From Clostridiales bacterium (lineage in GTDB: Bacteria; Bacillota; Clostridia; Peptostreptococcales; Anaerovoracaceae): 50,595 bases of DNA. Position numbers and translations under genes: made by a program. The stretch lies in assembly GCA_022773945.1 (NCBI GenBank), contig JALFNS010000001.1, positions 1-50,595 of the forward strand. Reading direction: 5' to 3'. Each line of letters starts with the position of its first letter. Within the stretch, counting starts at the first letter, position 1. Shown in pieces: positions 35,185-40,121 of the stretch. Under the pieces are notes generated by a model. The model saw only the letters and a program-made list of their open reading frames with translations, was not told the origin of the DNA and did no database searches.

Positions 35185-35209
35185 GCCGTGCACAAATTTT
35201 GTGCACGGC
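35185..35209 (-). terminator. Perfect hairpin after the TetR-type gene
   Basis: GCCGTGCAC and GTGCACGGC form a 9-bp perfect stem extended by A/T pairs. On the minus strand it follows the tetR stop by about 18 bases and ends in TCTTTTATTG, so it is a likely terminator. Its symmetric core could also be an operator in front of the MMPL gene. Confidence 0.7.
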
Positions 35210-35226
35210 ACAGGTTTTGTATAAAT

Positions 35227-35796
35227 TCAGATGGTCTCCACAACCTTCTTGGCGCTGCTCACGGCCGCATCAACCGTTCCGCGGAACATGATATCGCATA
35301 TCTTCGCCAGCCGGTCCGCCGGCATGTCCATATCATTCTCTATCCATCGCATTATAACCCCGATGAAGGCGTTCTTGTAGAAGTCGGCAACGAGATGCTC
35401 CGCCCTCTCATCCGCATCATGCCGGGCTGTATGCATCCGCAAAAGCCTCAGCGCATAAAATCCCACCACCTTGTCCAGGTAGCTGTCCAGATGCTCCCTG
35501 CTAACGGACTTGCATATATGGTTAACCGCCGCCTTATTCTCCTGGAGAAACAGGATTCCCTTCTCAAAGCCTTCCTGCCACTCTTCCTCCTTGCCGAAGT
35601 TCTCCAGAATCTCGTCCGCACTGCTGACGAACATCCATCCCAGCAGCTCATACACATCGCTGAAATGATAGTAGAAGGCGTTTCTCGTCAGACCGCAGCG
35701 GTCGGTTATATCTTTAATGGTTATACGGTCCAGGGGTTTATCCTGCAGAAGCTCCCCCAGGGCTACCGCCAGAGCTTTCTTGGTAAGTTTTGACAT
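35227..35796 (-). CDS. TetR/AcrR family regulator
   Basis: A 189-aa regulator with the TetR HTH (SKLTKKALAVALGELLQDKPLDRITIKDITDRCGLTRNAFYYHFSDVYELL) and a helical C-terminal domain of the type often seen in regulators of MMPL/YhgE exporters. It lies just upstream of the MMPL-YhgE-like gene on the same strand, so it probably controls it. Confidence 0.9.
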   Translation of the reverse strand: MSKLTKKALAVALGELLQDKPLDRITIKDITDRCGLTRNAFYYHFSDVYELLGWMFVSSADEILENFGKEEEWQEGFEKGILFLQENKAAVNHICKSVSREHLDSYLDKVVGFYALRLLRMHTARHDADERAEHLVADFYKNAFIGVIMRWIENDMDMPADRLAKICDIMFRGTVDAAVSSAKKVVETI

Positions 35797-35955
35797 ATTA
35801 TCTCCTCCCTCGCCCCCATTTTAAAGCAAAGTTGTTATAAAATCCACCCTTTTTGCCGCAAATTTTAACATGTTTTTAAGGCACACAGCCCGTAATCCAG
35901 CCGCTCCAGGGGTTTCAGCCCTTTTAAATACCGCAAACTAATACGGTTTAGCCTC

Positions 35956-35983
35956 TTGAAAACCGCAAATTAAATGGTATAAT
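35956..35983 (+). promoter_or_regulatory. Promoter of the 28-codon gene
   Basis: TTGAAA (35956-35961), 16 bases, TATAAT (35978-35983). Two ACCGCAAA copies (35928-35935 and 35961-35969 region) flank it in a T/A-rich context and might be operator half-sites. The transcript would start near 35990, about 20 bases before the small gene. Confidence 0.65.
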
Positions 35984-36010
35984 AATAATTGTCAAGGGGG
36001 TGAAATACAC

Positions 36011-36097
36011 ATGACAAAGACACTTAACAACCTTAAGCAGGACTTAAAGAACTACGTAGAACTTTATGTCAAGCTTAACCAGAGAGTACACTGGTAA
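36011..36097 (+). CDS. Unrecognised 28-aa basic amphipathic protein
   Basis: A 28-codon gene (ATG 36011, TAA 36095-36097) with a strong ribosome site (AAGGGGGTG, about 9 bases before the ATG), a good promoter upstream and an intrinsic terminator 40 bases downstream, so it is a complete transcription unit. The product begins MTKTLNNLKQDLKN and ends NQRVHW; Leu, Tyr and Val recur at positions 5, 8, 12, 15, 19, 22 and 26, giving an amphipathic helix with Lys/Asn/Gln on the other face. It has no signal peptide or full membrane span. I do not recognise it; it may be a regulatory microprotein or peptide. Confidence 0.6.
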   Translation: MTKTLNNLKQDLKNYVELYVKLNQRVHW

Positions 36098-36137
36098 ACA
36101 GAACTAAATAACAAATACGAGAGAGTATTTTTTTCGT

Positions 36138-36163
36138 CGGTGGGCTGTGGCCCGCCGTTTTTT
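36138..36163 (+). terminator. Terminator of the 28-codon gene
   Basis: CGGTGGGC and GCCCGCCG (one wobble pair) form an 8-bp stem around TGTG, followed by six T. It separates the small gene from the next gene, whose ATG is only 20 bases further. Confidence 0.9.
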
Positions 36164-36182
36164 ATGCTAAAATTGTCCCATT

Positions 36183-36896
36183 ATGAAATCACACAGAGAA
36201 AATAACGAATCGTGCCCCATATGCGGCGCGCCCATACACTATATAGATTATCAGGTTTTCATGACATGTGAGATATGCGGCAGATCCTTCATGTCCAATT
36301 CCAGATGTGAAAACGGCCATTTCGTATGTGACGAATGCCACTCGAAGAAGAGTCTGGATATTCTCATCGGCAAGTGTGCCGCCATGGACAGCTCCAATCC
36401 TCTGGAAATCGAAGACGCTCTCTTCAGAGAAAAAGCCGTGCACATGCATGGTCCGGAGCACCACACCATCGCCGGTGCGGCAGTTCTCACCGCCTATCGC
36501 AACGCGGGCGGTAATCTCGATTTAAGCAAAGCCCTCAGGGAAATGATTTCCCGTGGCAGACAGGTTCCCGGCGGAACCTGCGGTTTCTGGGGATGCTGCG
36601 GCGCAGCTCTCAGCTGCGGAATCGCCTTAAGCATAATAGAAGGCATAACACCACTGAGCGAGGAACCCTGGGGCGCAGCCAACATGCTTACATCCCGCAT
36701 ACTGGCCGAACTGGCCCGCTACGGCGGCCCTCGCTGCTGCAAGCGAGTATCCTACCTGGCAGCCACAGTCACAGCCGCCTTCATCGAAGAGAGGCTCGGC
36801 GTAAGCATGAGCCTGCCGGAGAACCACAAATGCTCATTTCACGAGAACAATAATGAGTGTCTGGGGATAAAGTGCCCATTTTTCCCGGGAGTATGA
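36183..36896 (+). CDS. Cys-rich DUF5714-like protein
   Basis: A 237-aa cytoplasmic protein with many cysteines: an N-terminal zinc-ribbon-like part (CPICGAPIHY, CEICGRSF, CENGHFVCDECHSKK) and a second part with HGPEHHTIAGAAVLTAYRNAGG, GGTCGFWGCCGAALSCGIALSII and GGPRCCKRVSYLAA, ending CSFHENNNECLGIKCPFFP. The pattern agrees with the family I know as DUF5714, found in anaerobes and suspected of metal or Fe-S binding. The function is unknown. No ribosome site is strong: the gene begins 20 bases after the preceding terminator, so its promoter must lie inside or before that hairpin. Confidence 0.75.
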   Translation: MKSHRENNESCPICGAPIHYIDYQVFMTCEICGRSFMSNSRCENGHFVCDECHSKKSLDILIGKCAAMDSSNPLEIEDALFREKAVHMHGPEHHTIAGAAVLTAYRNAGGNLDLSKALREMISRGRQVPGGTCGFWGCCGAALSCGIALSIIEGITPLSEEPWGAANMLTSRILAELARYGGPRCCKRVSYLAATVTAAFIEERLGVSMSLPENHKCSFHENNNECLGIKCPFFPGV

Positions 36897-36912
36897 TATA
36901 AAGAGGCGATTT

Positions 36913-36948
36913 CTGACAAAATCCCTGCCCTCACAAATATTTTGTCAG
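36913..36948. repeat. Constant-length inverted-arm element, unit 3
   Basis: CTGACAA (36913-36919) and TTGTCAG (36942-36948), 36 bases with a 22-base interior. The pairing continues inward (CTGACAAAAT/ATTTTGTCAG). Preceded by GCGATTT, the mirror of the AAATCG that follows the right arms of units 2 and 6. The 342-base gap holding units 3-6 has no other feature. Confidence 0.75.
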
Positions 36949-36974
36949 ACTCCGCGACTAAGCCAGTGAGTTTT

Positions 36975-37011
36975 CTGACAAGAATCGTGAAATTTCAGTA
37001 TGCTTTGTCAG
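36975..37011. repeat. Constant-length inverted-arm element, unit 4
   Basis: CTGACAA (36975-36981) and TTGTCAG (37005-37011), 37 bases with a 23-base interior. The arms extend to TTTTCTGACAA and TTGTCAGAAAA, 11 perfect pairs. It starts 26 bases after unit 3. Confidence 0.78.
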
Positions 37012-37089
37012 AAAATCCAATCTGAGGTATTGTTGAAAAACGAATCGCGCGAGAGTTAGGAGGAATCTGCCATGTTGTCTTCCGCTGTT

Positions 37090-37126
37090 CTGACAATACA
37101 TCTCCTTATCATTAGGATTTTGTCAG
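37090..37126. repeat. Constant-length inverted-arm element, unit 5
   Basis: CTGACAA (37090-37096) and TTGTCAG (37120-37126), 37 bases, 23-base interior; arms extend to TTCTGACAA/TTGTCAGAA. It starts 78 bases after unit 4. Confidence 0.75.
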
Positions 37127-37152
37127 AATTCGACGGAACCTAGCCTAGGGCT

Positions 37153-37189
37153 CTGACAAGAAGGGCGTCGACTTTGTTGTTCTTGTCAG
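37153..37189. repeat. Constant-length inverted-arm element, unit 6
   Basis: CTGACAA (37153-37159) and TTGTCAG (37183-37189), 37 bases, 23-base interior; pairing continues inward (CTGACAAGAA/TTCTTGTCAG). It starts 26 bases after unit 5, the same gap as between units 3 and 4, so units 3-4 and 5-6 form two modules of 99-100 bases. Confidence 0.76.
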
Positions 37190-37238
37190 AAAATCGAGAT
37201 GGTACTATGCAATCAAAACATCTCTAAGCTGCGCGACA

Positions 37239-37847
37239 TTACCCGGACTTTGCCCCGGTGTGCTTCCTCCTGATTCTTCTCTTCATGATACCCACAAAGG
37301 TCCAGTAAGAGCACACTATCAGCGCTGCCACCAGGTCGGACAATAACAGAATCTCATTAGTACCGATAATCAGCTGAAGGATGAAACATATTGTCATCAC
37401 CGTAATGGCAAGCCACTGCAGCTTCCCGAACAGATCGGGAATATGCAGCTCTTCTTCTATTTCCTGCTTTTCCTTCGCCTCATAGTAATCCGGTTCAGTC
37501 AATATGTCTAAGAAAACTGCAAGCTTCTTTCTGTCAGATAATCCCATCTCCGGTTCCACCGTAACTCTAAGGCGTTTTGCGCGAAAATCCAGATGCACCT
37601 TAAGATCCAGATTCTCGTAGCGCACCAGAAACTCGCAAAATCCAATAAGAGGCCTCCTCTCGCTGTTGACTGTCCTCTCGAATTCCTCTCTTGAAGCGAC
37701 TGCCGCACCGTCCATGACGACAGCGGCAATCTTCATGTCCTCGTAGCGCTCCATATCGTACAACCTGTCGCCGTACGCCTCCGGCAGATTCCCCATGTAA
37801 TATGTCGCCGTCCCCGCGACCTCGCCCGGTATATTCACTCTGTCCAT
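37239..37847 (-). CDS. Unknown protein with two C-terminal membrane helices
   Basis: A 202-aa protein I do not recognise. The first 135 residues are soluble alpha/beta (YENLDLKVHLDFRAKRLRVTVEPEMG), then a charged stretch and two membrane helices near residues 143-163 and 167-186, ending in a strongly basic tail (MKRRIRRKHTG). It is monocistronic, convergent with the DUF5714-like gene across the repeat units. Cytoplasmic location of the large N-terminal part is expected. Confidence 0.6.
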   Translation of the reverse strand: MDRVNIPGEVAGTATYYMGNLPEAYGDRLYDMERYEDMKIAAVVMDGAAVASREEFERTVNSERRPLIGFCEFLVRYENLDLKVHLDFRAKRLRVTVEPEMGLSDRKKLAVFLDILTEPDYYEAKEKQEIEEELHIPDLFGKLQWLAITVMTICFILQLIIGTNEILLLSDLVAALIVCSYWTFVGIMKRRIRRKHTGAKSG

Positions 37848-37961
37848 CTCTGCATTGCCTCCACTATAAGGATAAGCATAATAATTCCTATTATTATAAC
37901 AGCTATTGAAACGTATAATATTCCGTTGATTTAATACAGTATACCATATTTATCACTTCTT

Positions 37962-38120
37962 ATGGCGCTGAGAAGAGGGCTGCACTTACATGTAGCAGAA
38001 ACGGTTAAGGGATATTATAAGACGAGCAAAAAAATAAGCAGGCTTTCGAAGAAGAGCCACTATTACATGAGAGTGAGAACCTATATGAAGACGGGAGGAT
38101 CGACATACCCCTGCAGATAG
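37962..38120 (+). pseudogene. Remnant of a fibronectin-type-III-like secreted protein
   Basis: A 52-codon open stretch in the 319-base gap. The part VKGYYKTSKKISRLSKKS followed by HYYMRVRTYMKTGG has the pattern of the last strands of the Fn3-like modules common in secreted clostridial proteins (tandem K/S-rich strand, then Y-Y-x-R-V-R-T-Y). There is no signal peptide, no convincing ribosome site and the frame stops soon after, so it is most likely a decayed fragment. The rest of the gap shows nothing else. Confidence 0.55.
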
Positions 38121-38166
38121 CTAAGTTAACAGCTACTCTTTGAGACAAAGATAATAGCGAGTTAGT

Positions 38167-38493
38167 TTACGCGTCTGTTGTTGTATCCTCAAACAGAATA
38201 CGCATGTAATCTCGGCGGGAATAAAGAAGACGATCAATATAAACCTCTGTACCATAGGCACGGTAAAAGCTTATATATTTGCCGCTTACGATAAAACGGT
38301 AGTCACTCTCCATGTTCGTTATGGATGAGAGTGGAGTTCCTATCTCTGCAAAGGTCTGCAAGATATGAAGGCTTTTGGTAATTTTGCGTACGGTTGCAAG
38401 TGCTGCAGATGGGTTTAACAGTTCGTCCTCGATATATGCCTTTATTTCAACAAGATCATTTTGTGCCTCCTTGGAAAAATGCAGGTTATTCAT
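38167..38493 (-). CDS. RelE/ParE family toxin
   Basis: A 108-aa protein of the RelE/ParE fold: MNNLHFSKEAQNDLVEIKAYIEDELLNPSAALATVRKITKSLHIL, then SDYRFIVSGKYISFYRAYGTEVYIDRLLYSRRDY. The ending IDRLLYSRRDYMRIL is the usual C-terminal core. These toxins cleave ribosome-bound mRNA or inhibit gyrase. It is translationally coupled (eight-base overlap) behind its antitoxin. It lies just outside the integrated element's left repeat. Confidence 0.88.
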   Translation of the reverse strand: MNNLHFSKEAQNDLVEIKAYIEDELLNPSAALATVRKITKSLHILQTFAEIGTPLSSITNMESDYRFIVSGKYISFYRAYGTEVYIDRLLYSRRDYMRILFEDTTTDA

Positions 38494-38740
38494 GGATAAT
38501 CCCGAGGCTCTCCTCCACGGCGTTCAAAGACAACCAGCCTTTCTCTTCTCCTGATTTGCGACCCTTTTCCAGCTCGCTTATTAATCGGAGCGTGGCTTGC
38601 GTTTTTTCGAAGTCCTGAATATCAAGAATGGCATATCTGCCGCGTCCGTTTTTTGTTAGAAATACAGGAGCGCCGACATCAACATCGCGAAGCACTTCGC
38701 TGTAGTTGCGCAAATCTGAAATAGGTTTGATGTTTGGCAT
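38486..38740 (-). CDS. Phd/YefM family antitoxin
   Basis: An 84-aa antitoxin with the Phd/YefM pattern IKPISDLRNYSEVLRDVDVGAPVFLTKNGRGRYAILDIQDFEK at the N-terminus (DNA binding) and an acidic helical C-terminus that should wrap the toxin. The promoter upstream contains two inverted repeats, fitting autorepression. Confidence 0.9.
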   Translation of the reverse strand: MPNIKPISDLRNYSEVLRDVDVGAPVFLTKNGRGRYAILDIQDFEKTQATLRLISELEKGRKSGEEKGWLSLNAVEESLGIIHE

Positions 38741-38763
38741 TTAGTTCAACTCCTTTCAATCAT

Positions 38764-38806
38764 AGCATATCTCAATATGCTGTAAAATTCAACATCATAT
38801 TTTACA
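38764..38806 (-). promoter_or_regulatory. Promoter and operators of the toxin-antitoxin pair
   Basis: On the minus strand TTGAAT (38792-38787), 17 bases, TATGCT (38769-38764). Two inverted repeats overlap it: AGCATA-N6-TATGCT (38764-38781) and TGTAAAAT-N10-ATTTTACA (38781-38806), likely binding sites for the antitoxin complex. Confidence 0.65.
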
Positions 38807-38854
38807 GCAACACTTTCATTCTTATGGGCCACGTCTCTTGGGGCAAATGACGGT

Positions 38855-38965
38855 CAAAAAGTCGGGAGAGAGTCGGGAGAAACCGATTTTCAGCTGGATT
38901 TCGAGACATTAAAAAAGCTCGGAATCGTTGAAATTCCAAGCAGCAATACACGTTCGGGCTGCTAG
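38855..38965 (+). pseudogene. Fossil C-terminus of a second, related integrase
   Basis: Translated in this frame the stretch reads QKVGRESGETDFQLDFETL followed by KKLGIVEIPSS, colinear with the end of the intact integrase (QKVGRKSGNEEFSLDSEQI, KKLETVEISS). No integrase body precedes it; the upstream bases belong to the toxin-antitoxin promoter. It ends at a TAG (38963-38965). It is the trace of an earlier element that used the same attachment site, lying outside the present element's left repeat. Confidence 0.7.
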
Positions 38966-39059
38966 CTGTTCATCCTGCGCTTCGCTTGAATTCACAGGCA
39001 TCCCTTGCGTAAATTCTGTCACGCCGCTCGCACTTGCGTGCTTGCGGGACAGAATGTTC

Positions 39060-39098
39060 TGGCACCCCCACTCGGAATCGAACCAAGAACTAATCTTT
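39060..39098. repeat. Left attachment repeat (att core) of the integrative element
   Basis: A 39-bp sequence identical to 50517-50555. It is the 3' part of the tRNA-Arg(CCU) gene on the minus strand, from the anticodon arm to CCA (TTCGATT T-loop visible). No tRNA 5' half follows here, so it is a partial tRNA copy generated by integration and marks the left end of the 11.4-kb element. Confidence 0.93.
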
Positions 39099-39227
39099 CA
39101 AAATCTGAAATCATTGAAACCCTTTGCAATTACTTGCTTTCGCTTCTGGACGATTGAAATTTCAATGTTTGTAGCACTTGGACAGCGTTGGTTGCTTTAT
39201 GTTGTTTTAGGTAGTAAGTGGTAGAAA

Positions 39228-39246
39228 AGTCGGGAAAAAGTCGGGA
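39228..39246 (+). repeat. Putative left arm-type integrase sites
   Basis: Two AGTCGGGA copies exactly 11 bases apart (39228 and 39239). The same tandem pair occurs near the right end (50431 and 50442) and in the fossil integrase end (38860 and 38871). At both ends a TTGAAATTTCAA palindrome lies between the pair and the core (39154-39165, 50499-50510). The placement suggests binding sites of the integrase N-terminal domain (inference). Confidence 0.5.
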
Positions 39247-39311
39247 AAAATAAAAGCATCTGACTTATAACCGGCAGCTCTAATTTCGTTCTCATGTTCC
39301 GTCACCCTTCC

Positions 39312-39342
39312 GCCCTTTCAGGGCAACTCCCCTCAAGGGGAG
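39312..39342. repeat. Double hairpin at the end of the cargo operon
   Basis: GCCC-TTTCA-GGGC (39312-39324) and CTCCCC-TCAA-GGGGAG (39327-39342) follow each other with two bases between. Located 21 bases after the stop of the last small ORF on the minus strand; there is no strong U run, so it may be a 3'-end stabilising structure or a dispersed repeat rather than a typical terminator. Confidence 0.45.
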
Positions 39343-39362
39343 GAAGATTAGAAGATTCATAA

Positions 39363-39473
39363 TTAAAGATTAGAAATATCAACCCACAAAGCGGGACGAA
39401 TACCACGACTATCGATGCGTCTCTCTTCAAATTCTATTGTGCCGCCACACATCTTGCATTTTATTGCTGCCAT
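39363..39473 (-). CDS. 36-aa microprotein or deletion relic of a zinc-ribbon/TIR/DUF6273 gene
   Basis: Starts MAAIKCKMCGGTIEFEE, the zinc-ribbon start of the two TIR proteins, and runs in frame straight into RGIRPALWVDISNL, the last strand of the DUF6273 domain, with four residues between. It has a good ribosome site (AAAGGAG) and lies 12 bases after the HEPN-like gene, as the last gene of the operon. It looks like a third paralog from which about 700 codons were deleted in frame. Only one CxxC remains, so a full zinc ribbon cannot form in the monomer. Whether it is expressed for a purpose is unknown. Confidence 0.5.
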   Translation of the reverse strand: MAAIKCKMCGGTIEFEERRIDSRGIRPALWVDISNL

Positions 39474-39485
39474 GGTCTGCTCCTT

Positions 39486-40112
39486 TTATTTTTCTACTAC
39501 AAGGTTTGCTGCTTTGCGTACTTTATTTCCTTTTTTCAGGATTCTAATCTGACTGTCAATATAATCAGCATACTGTTTGCCTTCGACAGCTTTTTCCTCT
39601 AAATCACTGTAAAGACTTTCAATGTTCTTGTTCAGTGCGGCATGTATTACTTCGTTTCTGTAATCGCACCATTCTCGAATGTGATCAAGTGTCTCAAGCA
39701 AAGCCTGGGCATCCAGACTTTCGCATTGATTTTTAAGTGCTTTTGGGTATCTTTCTTCATAAACCTCGGCTGTTTCGCTGCTCCATCGAAGTATGGAGCG
39801 TACTACTTTTATCTTGCCAGAAATGTTCACAATACCTATAGAATCATTTTCTCCATCCCTTTTGTATTTACGCAAAATATCTTTTATTACAGTTTTTGTC
39901 CTTTGAGCATTAATTTTAAATGATTCCCTGTTAGCCAGTGCACCGGCATGGTACAGAAATGATCTGAGTCTATCTTCCAAAAGTGCATAGTCAATAAGCA
40001 TTGCTTCAAAGTAAAATCCATAATGCATGGCTTTCGCATAACGACCCTTCAGAGCTCTGTATGTTTCGTATTTCTCCTGATTGTTTTCAACCGGTTTTAT
40101 TTGTCTTGTCAT
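39486..40112 (-). CDS. HEPN-like domain protein
   Basis: A 208-aa all-helical cytoplasmic protein. The N-terminal helix pair (GFYFEAMLIDYALLEDRLRSFL) and, near residue 152, the motif RNEVIH within a helix (EWCDYRNEVIHAAL) fit the HEPN superfamily, whose RX4-6H motif forms an RNase active site in many toxins and defence effectors. No second domain is present. It lies 9 bases after the TIR-DUF6273 gene, so it is in the same operon. RNase activity is inferred from the motif; structural, non-catalytic HEPN proteins also exist. Confidence 0.7.
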   Translation of the reverse strand: MTRQIKPVENNQEKYETYRALKGRYAKAMHYGFYFEAMLIDYALLEDRLRSFLYHAGALANRESFKINAQRTKTVIKDILRKYKRDGENDSIGIVNISGKIKVVRSILRWSSETAEVYEERYPKALKNQCESLDAQALLETLDHIREWCDYRNEVIHAALNKNIESLYSDLEEKAVEGKQYADYIDSQIRILKKGNKVRKAANLVVEK

Positions 40113-40121
40113 TTGTTACCT

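Noticed and set aside
36913-37189. CRISPR array reading of the CTGACAA/TTGTCAG units
   Set aside because: The short arms alternate in orientation, gaps between units vary (26, 78, 26), units occur at two distant sites, and there are no cas genes. The repeat length (7-11 bases) is too short for CRISPR.
38167-38740. Toxin-antitoxin pair as cargo of the integrated element
   Set aside because: Both genes lie outside the left 39-bp repeat. They may belong to the older, fossil element but not to the present one.
39060-39140. A second tRNA gene at the left att site
   Set aside because: Only the 3' part (anticodon arm to CCA) is present; no matching acceptor or D arm follows within 100 bases. It is an att duplicate.
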